From assembly GCA_017427285.1 (NCBI GenBank), contig JAFRTE010000019.1, positions 1 through 64,000 of the forward strand: 64,000 nucleotides of DNA, given 5' to 3'. The notes beneath the pieces are model-generated. The model was not told the DNA's origin and ran no database searches. It was given only the letters and a program-made list of their open reading frames with translations. This stretch comes from Clostridia bacterium (lineage in GTDB: Bacteria > Bacillota > Clostridia > Oscillospirales > UBA644). This document shows, in pieces, positions 1 to 7,535 of this stretch (the first letter of the stretch is position 1; each line of letters starts with the position of its first letter). The translations under genes were made by a program, and so were the position numbers.

Positions 1-508
1 AATGGGAACGTATTTTATAGACGGTAAAACGAAGAAAAACGTTGAGGACGCAAACGAAGCGTTTCTTGCCGCACTTGAAGGCAACGCGCAGGCGGAATCG
101 CACGATCAGAAGCTTACGGAAGTAATAATCGGTCCTACGGATGCGATCGCATCGCTTGCTGTAATGATAATACTGAACGTTATAATCGTTTGTATATATT
201 ATACGGACAGAAGACAGTACGTAACGGCGGTAAAGAAGTTTATCGGATATTCAAAAAGCATGATATTCGGCGGGATATTCTCGGGATTTTTAAAGCTCGC
301 CGCGATCGGCTTTGCAATCGGAGCGCTGATAACGTTTATAATAACGGTAACTCCGGCAAAAGAAATACAGATGTTCGGCGCATTGTCGCTAAATCTTCCG
401 ACAGTACTTTTCTCCGTCGCCGCAACCGCGCTTCTGGCGTTCCTTTTCGCCGTCATCGCCGTAAACAGAACGTATTCCCGCGATACAAGCGACGTTATAA
501 GGGAATAA
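1..508 (+). CDS. FtsX/MacB-type ABC transporter permease, C-terminal part (cut by left edge)
   Basis: Only the last ~168 residues are in the window. They show a short extracytoplasmic stretch (YFIDGK) followed by three hydrophobic segments (about residues 48-68, 92-115, 133-153), the usual C-terminal triple-helix end of FtsX-fold permeases. The sequence aligns well with the C-terminus of the complete permease at 36267-38723 (YYIDGK; VKKIIGYSK against VKKFIGYSK; SVIAV against AVIAV), so the two are paralogues. The Met at position 2 corresponds to an internal position of the paralogue and is unlikely to be the true start; the frame is open to the edge. Substrate unknown. A terminator follows at 532-557. 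Confidence 0.75.
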   Translation, partial: MGTYFIDGKTKKNVEDANEAFLAALEGNAQAESHDQKLTEVIIGPTDAIASLAVMIILNVIIVCIYYTDRRQYVTAVKKFIGYSKSMIFGGIFSGFLKLAAIGFAIGALITFIITVTPAKEIQMFGALSLNLPTVLFSVAATALLAFLFAVIAVNRTYSRDTSDVIRE

Positions 509-531
509 TAAAAAGAAATAATATCAAGCAA

Positions 532-557
532 TACGGTCTGCCTTTCAGCAGACCGTA
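532..557. terminator. Bidirectional hairpin terminator between permease and upp
   Basis: A perfect 10-bp stem (TACGGTCTGC / GCAGACCGTA) with a 6-nt loop is followed by GTTTTAGTTATTATTTTTAT on the plus strand. It lies between convergent genes and probably serves both. Confidence 0.8.
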
Positions 558-578
558 GTTTTAGTTATTATTTTTATT

Positions 579-1208
579 TTATTTCGTTCCGAAAATCCTG
601 TCTCCCGCGTCGCCGAGACCGGGTACGATATAACCGTTTTCGTTGAGCCGTTCGTCAACGTTTGCGCATATTATCTCAACGTCCGGATGCGCCTCGGAAA
701 GAGCTTTGATGCCTTCGGGTGCGGCGATAATGCAAAGGAATTTAATGTGCGTTCCGCCGTAAGATTTGATCTGAGTTATTGCGTCGACCGCAGAGCCGCC
801 CGTTGCAAGCATCGGGTCTACTACAACGATCAGTCTTTCTTCGATATCCGCAGGCAGTTTGCAGTAATACTCGTGGGGCTGAAGCGTTACTTCGTCACGG
901 TACATGCCTATATGTCCTACCTTTGCGGCGGGAACAAGCGAGAGAAGACCGTTTACCATTCCGAGACCCGCGCGGAGAATAGGTACTATGGCAAGCTTTT
1001 TGCCTTTGAGTACTTTCTGCCTTGTTTTGCATATGGGCGTTTCGATGTCGATTTCTTCAAGAGGAAGGTCTCTTAGCGCCTCATAGCACATAAGCATCGT
1101 TATTTCTTCGATACTCTCGCGAAATTCTTTGTTCGGAGTTTCCTTCTGACGGAGAATAGTTGTTTTATGCTGAATAAGAGGATGATCAAGAATAGTTACT
1201 TTGCTCAT
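579..1208 (-). CDS. upp: Uracil phosphoribosyltransferase
   Basis: Converts uracil and PRPP to UMP in pyrimidine salvage, in the cytoplasm. At 209 residues it has the normal family length. The PRPP-binding signature is visible as [11 protein letters not shown] (about residues 129-139), and the C-terminal [13 protein letters not shown] is typical of bacterial Upp. It begins 10 nt after the uracil permease gene and has a GGAGAAAT ribosome binding site in that gap, so the two form a uracil uptake-and-salvage operon. I saw no sign of a PyrR-type attenuator between them. Confidence 0.97.
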   Translation of the reverse strand: MSKVTILDHPLIQHKTTILRQKETPNKEFRESIEEITMLMCYEALRDLPLEEIDIETPICKTRQKVLKGKKLAIVPILRAGLGMVNGLLSLVPAAKVGHIGMYRDEVTLQPHEYYCKLPADIEERLIVVVDPMLATGGSAVDAITQIKSYGGTHIKFLCIIAAPEGIKALSEAHPDVEIICANVDERLNENGYIVPGLGDAGDRIFGTK

Positions 1209-1218
1209 TTATTTCTCC

Positions 1219-2679
1219 TTATTGGTTTTCCTTCGATTTGGAAACTAACAGGTTGACTATTATACCGAGAATGAGTGCGCATGCAACGGATGTGATCGTG
1301 ATCTGACCGAATGTAAGTGTAAGTCCGCCGATACCCGCAATAAGAATTACGGACGCAGCAAACAGATTTCTGTTCTGTTCAAGATCAACGTTTTTAAGCA
1401 TCTTAAGACCGGATACCGCGATAAATCCGTAAAGGGCCATGCAAACGCCGCCCATAACGCATTTCGGAATAGAATTTACAAAAGCAACGAACGGTGAAAG
1501 GAAAGAAATGAGTATGGCGCCTATCGCAGCGGCGAGGATAGTTACAACGGAGGCATTCTTTGTTATCGCTACGCATCCGATCGATTCGCCGTAAGTCGTG
1601 TTCGGACATCCGCCGAATATAGCGCCAGCAAAAGAGCCGATACCGTCGCCGAGAAGCGTTCTGTGAAGACCGGGGTCTTCAAGAAGGTCTTTTTCGATAA
1701 TTGAGGAGATATTCTTGTGGTCTGCAACGTGTTCCGCAAATACAACGAATGCTACGGGAACGTATGCAACGGCAATCTTAGCTATATATTCGCCGCTGAT
1801 TTCGGAAAATCCGCCGAGCGCAGTTAAGAATGTGAAATCGGGCAGCTGGAGGAACGTTCCGAGACCTACGCCGTCTTTGACGAGATCGGAGAAAATGCCG
1901 AAATTGATAATTTTCAATGAGTCTATATTTGCAGCGTTTCCGATTACCGTAAATATTGTCGCAAGGCAGTATCCTGCGAGAATACCGATGACAAACGGAA
2001 TAAGTCTTGCCATTTTTTTGCCGTATGTCGAGCAGAGAATGGTAACGATAAGAGTTACAAGACCGATGAGTACGCAGATAAGAACGTTTGCTACGGGTAC
2101 ATTATTTGTTATTTGAGTAAGAAGTATCGTTTCGCCTTCTGCTGAAACGGATTCAATTGTCTGAATAACGTTGTCGGTAGCTCCGATGGTCCATTCGGTA
2201 ACTTCTTTCGTAACGCCGCCGACCTGAAGGTCGCCTATGGCGTTGCCTGCGAGCGAAAGGCCGATTATTGCAACTGTCGGGCCGATAACAACGGGAGGCA
2301 TCAGTTTGTTGAGCCAGTTAACACCCGCGATTTTAACGGCTATTGCAATGATAACATAGACGAGACCTGCAAAAGCAGCGCCGATTATAAGACCGAGATA
2401 TCCGACGGCCATTGATACTCCGCCGGCAAATGCTGCTGCCATTGAGCCGAGGAAAGCGAATGACGAACCAAGAAAAACAGGGCTCTTTGCCTGAGTAAAC
2501 AGAATATAAACCAGTGTTCCTACGCCGGCGCCGAATAATGCCGCGGCAGGGCTCATGTTATGTCCTATAATAACGGGGACAACAAGAGTCGCAGCCATGA
2601 TCGCAAGCAGCTGCTGGATAGCGAAAATCAGCAACTGCCCGAACTTGGGCTTGTCGTTAACGCCATAGATCAATTTCAT
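1219..2679 (-). CDS. uraA: Uracil permease, NCS2 family
   Basis: An integral membrane nucleobase:cation symporter-2 protein of about 487 residues with 12-14 hydrophobic segments. QQLLAIMAATLVVPVIIG near the N-terminus and GGCPNTTYGESIG in the second half are hallmarks of the UraA/PyrP branch. The frame can be extended to 2706, but the ATG at 2679 has a GGAGG at 2688-2692 with good spacing and gives the usual N-terminus MKLIYGVNDKP, so I use it. Its partner upp follows immediately, which supports uracil over xanthine or urate as the substrate. Confidence 0.95.
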   Translation of the reverse strand: MKLIYGVNDKPKFGQLLIFAIQQLLAIMAATLVVPVIIGHNMSPAAALFGAGVGTLVYILFTQAKSPVFLGSSFAFLGSMAAAFAGGVSMAVGYLGLIIGAAFAGLVYVIIAIAVKIAGVNWLNKLMPPVVIGPTVAIIGLSLAGNAIGDLQVGGVTKEVTEWTIGATDNVIQTIESVSAEGETILLTQITNNVPVANVLICVLIGLVTLIVTILCSTYGKKMARLIPFVIGILAGYCLATIFTVIGNAANIDSLKIINFGIFSDLVKDGVGLGTFLQLPDFTFLTALGGFSEISGEYIAKIAVAYVPVAFVVFAEHVADHKNISSIIEKDLLEDPGLHRTLLGDGIGSFAGAIFGGCPNTTYGESIGCVAITKNASVVTILAAAIGAILISFLSPFVAFVNSIPKCVMGGVCMALYGFIAVSGLKMLKNVDLEQNRNLFAASVILIAGIGGLTLTFGQITITSVACALILGIIVNLLVSKSKENQ

Positions 2680-2760
2680 ACATATACCTCCGTTTTGGGC
2701 TTTCACCCATATTTAATTTTAAACCGATTTCTGTATCGGCATGTTTTTATACTATCGTTT

Positions 2761-2789
2761 ATTATACTAAATTGATATTGCTTTGTCAA
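2761..2789 (-). promoter_or_regulatory. Sigma-A promoter of uraA-upp
   Basis: On the minus strand, TTGACA (2789-2784), a 17-bp spacer and TATAAT (2766-2761) give a consensus promoter. The leader of about 75 nt to the uraA start contains a small hairpin (CCGAT/ATCGG) and GGG-TGAAAG-CCC just before the GGAGG. No recognised riboswitch or long attenuator is evident. Confidence 0.85.
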
Positions 2790-2821
2790 TAGACATAACG
2801 GTGATATCAAAAAAAATTCCG

Positions 2822-2847
2822 AAAAAAAATTCCCCCGTCAGGGGGAA
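2822..2847 (-). terminator. Terminator of the zinc uptake operon
   Basis: On the minus strand a 7-bp GC-rich stem (TTCCCCC / GGGGGAA, loop TGAC) is followed by eight T. It lies just after the small lipoprotein gene and is a textbook intrinsic terminator. Confidence 0.9.
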
Positions 2848-2855
2848 CTTCTTTA

Positions 2856-3275
2856 TCAGTCAAGTATTTCCGCGTCAGACAGCGTGCAGTATCTGTATTC
2901 ATCTTCATAGTATGTTTCGAAGGTCCCTTCGACCGTTATTTCTTCACCGAGTTCAGGGTATTCATCCGGAAAAATCCTGTTTTCCGCAAGCTCGAATTCG
3001 ATCCCCTGGGCGCAGCAAGCCGTAGCGTCCTCGATAATACAGGCGTAGTAATATCGGTCGATGCCCTCAGCGTATGAAAACAGACCATGCATTTTTACGG
3101 TCTTTCCCTCGTATTCTTCGGGGACCGTCATCATATTCAAAACCTCTGAATAAACCATCGTTCCGCTCATTGAAGTAAGATCGATATAATTCGGATCGTA
3201 TATCTGTTCGTTGCCGCATGCAAAAAAAGAAAGACAAATTATCGCAGCCGTCAGCAAAACCAAGCATTTTTTCAT
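2856..3275 (-). CDS. Small lipoprotein of the zinc uptake operon, function unknown
   Basis: A 139-residue protein with a lipoprotein signal peptide (LSFFAC lipobox, Cys at about residue 20). The mature part has the pattern YEGKTVKMHGLF...YYYACIIEDATACCAQGIEF...LGEEITVEGTF, which looks like a compact beta-barrel (OB-like) domain; that fold is an inference. The TACC cysteine pair could be a metal ligand or a disulfide. Its ATG overlaps the znuB stop (ATGA), so it is the last translationally coupled gene of the operon. An accessory role in zinc capture at the cell surface is plausible but rests on context only. Confidence 0.75.
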   Translation of the reverse strand: MKKCLVLLTAAIICLSFFACGNEQIYDPNYIDLTSMSGTMVYSEVLNMMTVPEEYEGKTVKMHGLFSYAEGIDRYYYACIIEDATACCAQGIEFELAENRIFPDEYPELGEEITVEGTFETYYEDEYRYCTLSDAEILD

Positions 3276-4126
3276 CTTTTTATTTCTCCTTTTATCACGC
3301 CTGCGATGAAAAATATTAAAAATACAAAAATATCGACCGCAACTATTGTCGAACCTACCGGAGTTCCTGCCATAATCGAAACGATAATTCCCGTAAATGC
3401 GCTTATTACGGATACAACCGCCGAACAGACCGTTACGGATCTGAACGTTTTAAATACTCTCATTGCCGAAAGCGCGGGGAAGATCACAAGAGCGGAAATC
3501 AGAAGCGAACCCACAAGATTCATCGCAAGTACGATGATCACCGCTATTATAACCGCGATCAGCAGATTGTAAAGACTCGCTCTCGTTCCTGTTGCTCTCG
3601 CAAAATTCTCATCGAAAGTTACGGCAAATATCTTGTTGTAAAATACTATGAATACAACGACCGTAATAACCGAAAGAACGCCGCATATCCACACCTCTGC
3701 AGTTGTAAGCGTAAGGATCGAAGTCGAACCGAAAAGGGTGGAGCATACGTCTCCCGAAATATTGCTTGATTTTGAAAACAAATTCAGCAGCAGATACCCG
3801 ATCGCGAGCGCCCCCACGGATATCATCGCTATTGCGGCGTCGCCTTTGATCTTGGCGTTCTGACCTAACTGCAAAAGCAGTACTGCGCTTATTACCGTTA
3901 CCGCAAGCACAAACGGCATATTGTTTGTAAGGTTGAATACCGCCGCAAGAGCCATTGCCCCGAATGCTACGTGCGAAAGTCCGTCTCCTATAAAGGAAAA
4001 CCTTTTGAGAACAAGCGTTACTCCGAGCAAGGACGAACAAAGCGCTATCAGTATCCCGACTATCAGGGCATATATAACGAACGGATAGTGAAAATACAGT
4101 ATAAGCTTATCAAAAAGATCAGCCAT
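3272..4126 (-). CDS. znuB: Zinc/manganese ABC transporter permease (ZnuB-like)
   Basis: The membrane subunit of a cluster-9 (zinc/manganese/iron) ABC importer, with 7-9 hydrophobic segments and about 284 residues. The GDGLSHVAFGAMA segment is the conserved region of this permease family. The frame opens with GTG at 4135, but the ATG at 4126 overlaps the znuC stop as ATGGCTGA and leaves better spacing from AAGGACGG, so I prefer it. It sits between znuC and the small lipoprotein gene. Zinc rather than manganese is favoured by the His-rich loop of the partner ZnuA and by the Fur-family regulator leading the operon. Confidence 0.93.
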   Translation of the reverse strand: MADLFDKLILYFHYPFVIYALIVGILIALCSSLLGVTLVLKRFSFIGDGLSHVAFGAMALAAVFNLTNNMPFVLAVTVISAVLLLQLGQNAKIKGDAAIAMISVGALAIGYLLLNLFSKSSNISGDVCSTLFGSTSILTLTTAEVWICGVLSVITVVVFIVFYNKIFAVTFDENFARATGTRASLYNLLIAVIIAVIIVLAMNLVGSLLISALVIFPALSAMRVFKTFRSVTVCSAVVSVISAFTGIIVSIMAGTPVGSTIVAVDIFVFLIFFIAGVIKGEIKR

Positions 4127-4829
4127 TTTCTTCACCGTCCTTTATAAACAGTCTTGCCTCCACGCTTGAAAGATATTCGTCTTTACTGCCGCAAAATACC
4201 GTTTTTCCTATATGTATTACCTTTGTCGCGTATTTCATCGCCGCTTCGATATCGTGCGATATCATCACAACAGTTATTCCATCTTCGCGGTTCAAGCGGC
4301 AGACGATATCGTATATCTCGGCAGTTACGATCGGGTCAAGACCGGTTACCGGTTCATCGAGAAGAAGCATTTTACCCGTTGCGCAAAGCGCTCTTGCAAG
4401 CAAAACACGCTGCTGCTGACCGCCAGAAAGATTTCTGTAGCAGCTTTTTATATATGGCGTCATTCCTAATTTTTCAATTATCTCGCGCGCCTCGCGTTTT
4501 TCGTCTTTACTGTAAAACGGGCGGATCCCCGTTCTGTTAAGGCAGCCCGAAAGGACTATTTCCCAAACGGAAGCCGGAAAATCTCTCTGAATAACGGTCT
4601 GTTGCGGCAGATACCCTATCTCCGTCTGCTTAAACCCGTCTCCCGTAATGATTTTGCCGTCAAGAGGGGACTGCAGCCCGAGGATCGTTTTCATCAGCGT
4701 GCTTTTGCCGGACCCGTTTTCGCCTACAATGCAAAGATAATCGCCCGAATCTATCTCAAAATTCAGGTCTTTTACTATCGCATGTCCCTCATATCCCAGG
4801 GCAAGGTTTCTGCATGTGAGTAGCGCCAT
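4119..4829 (-). CDS. znuC: Zinc ABC transporter ATP-binding protein (ZnuC-like)
   Basis: A 236-residue ABC ATPase with Walker A GENGSGKS (residues 36-43), Q-loop in YLPQQ, signature LSGGQQQR, Walker B LLLDEP and switch His in VMISHD. Length and order match single-domain ZnuC/AdcC-type ATPases. The gene lies 9 nt downstream of znuA and overlaps znuB by 8 nt, the usual A-C-B arrangement of these operons. It drives import through ZnuB. Confidence 0.94.
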   Translation of the reverse strand: MALLTCRNLALGYEGHAIVKDLNFEIDSGDYLCIVGENGSGKSTLMKTILGLQSPLDGKIITGDGFKQTEIGYLPQQTVIQRDFPASVWEIVLSGCLNRTGIRPFYSKDEKREAREIIEKLGMTPYIKSCYRNLSGGQQQRVLLARALCATGKMLLLDEPVTGLDPIVTAEIYDIVCRLNREDGITVVMISHDIEAAMKYATKVIHIGKTVFCGSKDEYLSSVEARLFIKDGEENG

Positions 4830-4838
4830 TTCGTCTCC

Positions 4839-5816
4839 CTATTCCAGTGCCTGTTCGATTGCTTCAAGATTCTTTTCCATAACGGAAATATACGTCACTC
4901 CGTTTTTAACGTCTTCAAGCGTTAACGACTGCATCGAGTCAAGAACAATTATTTTCTGATCTTTATTTTTTGTGTTTTCCCTTATCGTATTTGCAATTTT
5001 TCCGTCGGAGCTTTCAATATGCACTATCGCATTCAGACCGAGCTCATCGGTTTTGTTTGCAAGAAACACGATCGTTTCAAAGCTCGCTTCCGTTTCTGCG
5101 GAACATCCTGCAAAAGCTGCATAATAGTCAAGTCCGTAATCGTCGGTGAGGTATCGAAACGGAAATCTGTCTCCGAATAAAAGCGTGTTTTTGTTTGTAT
5201 CGCTCAATGCGGATTCATATTTTTTATCAAGAGCATTCAGCTTTTCAATGTATTCCGCGAGATTGGCTTCGTATATTTCTCTGTTTTCGGGATCTTTTTC
5301 CGAAATCTTTTTTTCAGTTTCGCGGCAGATCTTTACGGCGTTTTTTAAGGAAAGCCAGACATGCTCGTCGTATTCCTTTTCCTCGTCGTCACCGTGTTCG
5401 TGACTGTGTTCTTCCTCTTCCTGCATTCCCTCAACAGTCTCTTCTTCCTTTACATAGTTTCCGAGCGTTTCAATAAGATTGATGATTGTCATATCTTTGT
5501 TTACGGCGCTTTTCAGAACGTCGTCGACCCATTTGTCAGACTCGCCTCCGACGTATATAAATATATCGCAGGTCGAAATTTTGATTATATCGTCAGCCGT
5601 CGGCTGGTAGCTGTGAAGATCAACACCCTTGTCAAGCAGCAAAGTTACGTCTGCTTCTGCGGCTTTTTCCCCGAGGATATTCATTACCCAGTCGTATTCG
5701 GGAAAAATCGTTGTAACTATTGTAAATTTTTCGTTATTTAAAGGAATGCTTCCGCACCCGGAAAGCAGGGACAGAATAAATATAAACAGAATAAAAGCGG
5801 TATATATTTTCTTCAT
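4839..5816 (-). CDS. znuA: Zinc-binding lipoprotein of ABC importer (ZnuA/AdcA-like)
   Basis: A cluster-9 metal-binding solute receptor of 325 residues, with a lipoprotein signal ending LSLLSGCGS. Family ligands are visible: His in DLHSYQP, the charged loop HSHEHGDDEEKEYDEHVW, typical of zinc-specific receptors, and ASFETIVF/NAIVHIESSDG in the C-terminal lobe. The loop has four His besides the HVW ligand, fewer than many ZnuA proteins. It is the first transporter gene after the regulator (14-nt gap) and delivers metal to ZnuBC at the outer face of the membrane. Confidence 0.93.
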   Translation of the reverse strand: MKKIYTAFILFIFILSLLSGCGSIPLNNEKFTIVTTIFPEYDWVMNILGEKAAEADVTLLLDKGVDLHSYQPTADDIIKISTCDIFIYVGGESDKWVDDVLKSAVNKDMTIINLIETLGNYVKEEETVEGMQEEEEHSHEHGDDEEKEYDEHVWLSLKNAVKICRETEKKISEKDPENREIYEANLAEYIEKLNALDKKYESALSDTNKNTLLFGDRFPFRYLTDDYGLDYYAAFAGCSAETEASFETIVFLANKTDELGLNAIVHIESSDGKIANTIRENTKNKDQKIIVLDSMQSLTLEDVKNGVTYISVMEKNLEAIEQALE

Positions 5817-5830
5817 TTGAAATCACCTTT

Positions 5831-6265
5831 TTATTGCTCAGAGACTTTCTCTTTTTCTCTGCATTTGTCGCAAAGTCCGTAAAAAACAGTTCTTCCCGCA
5901 TTCATTGTGAAATTGTGAGTTTTTAAAAGATGTTCCTCGATTTCTTTTATCTCTTCGCATTGCAGGTGAATAAGTCTGCCGCACTCAACGCATTTGCAGT
6001 GGAAACACTCTTCGTCGTGTTTGTCACATTCGTCGCCGTATTCAAAACAGGCGGACGAAGTGGAGTCGATAGTAAACTTTTTTACCGTTCCCTCGTCAAC
6101 AAGTCTGTCAAGCTGCCTGTAAACGGTCGATACTCCGATATTTACTCCGATACTTTTAAAATGTTCGCAGACATCTCCCGCGGTAACGTGCTGTCCCGGG
6201 ACTGTTTTTAAATATGAAACTATAAGATCTCTCTGCTTTGTATTGTATTTTGATTTCTTTTCCAT
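5831..6265 (-). CDS. zur: Fur-family metalloregulator, probable Zur
   Basis: A 144-residue Fur-family repressor with an N-terminal winged helix (GVSTVYRQLDRLVDEGTVKKF) and a C-terminal dimerisation domain. The structural zinc site is seen as CVEC and CDKC, with regulatory His/Cys in HDEECFHCKC. It is the first gene of the zinc uptake operon, so a zinc-responsive Zur role is the simplest reading; PerR or Fur specificity cannot be excluded from sequence alone. Two palindromes that bracket the promoter core suggest the operon, including this gene, is autoregulated. Confidence 0.85.
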   Translation of the reverse strand: MEKKSKYNTKQRDLIVSYLKTVPGQHVTAGDVCEHFKSIGVNIGVSTVYRQLDRLVDEGTVKKFTIDSTSSACFEYGDECDKHDEECFHCKCVECGRLIHLQCEEIKEIEEHLLKTHNFTMNAGRTVFYGLCDKCREKEKVSEQ

Positions 6266-6285
6266 TTTCGACCCTTTTTGCCAAT

Positions 6286-6307
6286 TTGAAAACTGTTTTC
6301 AATTTTA
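6286..6307 (-). promoter_or_regulatory. Operator 1 overlapping the -10 box of the zur-znu promoter
   Basis: An inverted repeat TTGAAAA-CTG-TTTTCAA (6286-6302) touches the -10 hexamer TAAAAT, which on the minus strand occupies 6307-6302, and extends over the expected transcription start. It shares the TTGAAAA/TTTTCAA core with operator 2; the centres are 50 bp apart. Confidence 0.75.
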
Positions 6308-6330
6308 GCACAGATCAGTCTGTTTGTCAA
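6302..6330 (-). promoter_or_regulatory. Sigma-A promoter of the zur-znuACB operon
   Basis: Minus-strand TTGACA (6330-6325), a 17-bp spacer and TAAAAT (6307-6302). The promoter lies between two matching palindromes, the expected layout for a metal-dependent repressor. Confidence 0.85.
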
Positions 6331-6332
6331 GC

Positions 6333-6355
6333 AATTTGAAAAAAGTTTTCAAATT
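6333..6355 (-). promoter_or_regulatory. Operator 2, perfect 10-3-10 palindrome upstream of the -35 box
   Basis: Arms AATTTGAAAA and TTTTCAAATT are separated by 3 bp and are perfectly complementary. The site ends 2 bp before the -35 box of the zur promoter. Its core is the same as operator 1, so one dimeric repressor family, most likely the adjacent Fur-type protein, is expected to bind both. Confidence 0.8.
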
Positions 6356-6370
6356 CGGCATCAAAATAAT

Positions 6371-6396
6371 CCCGAACGGTCGTTTTGCCGTTCGGG
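6371..6396 (-). terminator. Hairpin terminator after the PAP2 gene
   Basis: A 9-bp stem CCCGAACGG / CCGTTCGGG with an 8-nt loop lies just downstream of the PAP2 stop codon on the minus strand. The following ATTATTTTGA is only moderately T-rich. Confidence 0.65.
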
Positions 6397-6417
6397 ACTG
6401 CGTTTTGATTTGAAATT

Positions 6418-7353
6418 CTATTCCTTTTCTGCTTTTGCTTTCGGGAAAAACCTGAAAACCATCGGCCAGGCAGCACCTGCAACAGTGACCGTGATAAAAT
6501 AGCGAAGCAGCGTTCCCCACGTATTTTCGTCGAGGATCGCATTGAGAGGTATTTTCAGTAGCTCTTTGAGTATCAGCAGGACGGCAAAGCCGCCGACAGC
6601 TTTTATTATCTGCGCCCACCATACGGCTTTCGTATCAAAACGGACCCATTTGCTGTCAATAACATATGCCAAAATCATACCCAGAGCGGCTCCCAGCAGC
6701 GTGAATCCGTTCTTTACGGCGCCGTCGTATTCCTTTATGTTTTCCGCGGCATAAACGCTTTCCGGAAACCTGTAAAAGCAAACGAATAAGATATATAAAA
6801 TATTGACGAGTATTACAACGCCGATTGCGGGTACCAGGATTTTGCTGTTGTTTTCCGCTTTTTTGAAAATAAAATATCCGGCAACGGCAAAAACAACGGC
6901 AATGGCAAATCCGACCCCTACGTCAAGCGGGGTATGTACGCCGAGATAAAGTCTTGAAAACGGGATAAGCAAACAAAGAACTATTGCGACGATTTTTACC
7001 GCTTTGTTCTTATTCCACATGGCAATTCCGCCGTAAAGTCCTACAGAGCACTGAGTATGTCCGCTTGGGAAAGAGTATCCCGTAGCTCCCGCTCTTGCCG
7101 CTTCAACTATTGTAAAATCAGGGTCGATGACCCACGGACGTGGTACTGTGAATATCATTTTGAGGAAATTGTTTACTATAGCTCCGAGCCCGCCGACGGC
7201 AAGAAGATAGTATCCTTCAATTTTATTTACGCACCAGTAAAACGTAAGTCCTACCGCCATAAAAAGCGTTTCTTCTCCAAGGAGCGTGATAATGGAGAAA
7301 AAGAAATCTAAAACGGGATTTCGTATACCTTCCAAAGCATATAAAACAGACAA
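6418..7353 (-). CDS. PAP2-family membrane phosphatase
   Basis: A polytopic membrane protein of 311 residues with the three phosphatidic acid phosphatase type 2 signatures: the arginine-proline segment VPRPW, PSGHTQ, and RLYLGVHTPLDV with its catalytic His. Family members dephosphorylate lipid phosphates such as undecaprenyl pyrophosphate or phosphatidate at the outer membrane face; the substrate here is unknown. After the core come four to five more hydrophobic segments, so it is longer than minimal PAP2 proteins. The start is a TTG at 7353 preceded by AAAGGAGA with 7-nt spacing. It is transcribed alone. Confidence 0.9.
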   Translation of the reverse strand: MSVLYALEGIRNPVLDFFFSIITLLGEETLFMAVGLTFYWCVNKIEGYYLLAVGGLGAIVNNFLKMIFTVPRPWVIDPDFTIVEAARAGATGYSFPSGHTQCSVGLYGGIAMWNKNKAVKIVAIVLCLLIPFSRLYLGVHTPLDVGVGFAIAVVFAVAGYFIFKKAENNSKILVPAIGVVILVNILYILFVCFYRFPESVYAAENIKEYDGAVKNGFTLLGAALGMILAYVIDSKWVRFDTKAVWWAQIIKAVGGFAVLLILKELLKIPLNAILDENTWGTLLRYFITVTVAGAAWPMVFRFFPKAKAEKE

Positions 7354-7382
7354 ATTATCATCTCCTTTTAATTTTCCTGATC

Positions 7383-7411
7383 ATTATATCATATTTGTCT
7401 GTTTTTTTCAA
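7383..7411 (-). promoter_or_regulatory. Promoter of the PAP2 gene
   Basis: Minus-strand TTGAAA (7411-7406), 17-bp spacer, TATAAT (7388-7383). Confidence 0.8.
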
Positions 7412-7469
7412 GACCCATTCGCCTATGCGCCCGAAAAATAAAAAAATATCGTAAAATTGCAATTTATGC

Positions 7470-7498
7470 TTGAAAATCTTTATATTATGATGTATAAT
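7470..7498 (+). promoter_or_regulatory. Promoter of the GH13 branching-enzyme gene
   Basis: TTGAAA (7470-7475), 17-bp spacer, TATAAT (7493-7498), divergent from the PAP2 promoter with about 58 bp between the two -35 boxes. Confidence 0.8.
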
Positions 7499-7535
7499 AA
7501 TGATAAAGGATTTTTATTTTCGGGAGGCGAAAGAT

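Noticed and set aside
2680-2755. Riboswitch or upstream open frame in the uraA leader
   Set aside because: The small hairpins do not match a known riboswitch core, and the 17-codon frame that overlaps the uraA start has no ribosome binding site.
6311-6322. CAGATCAGTCTG as a third operator in the zur promoter spacer
   Set aside because: It is not a true palindrome (two central mismatched pairs) and does not share the TTGAAAA core.
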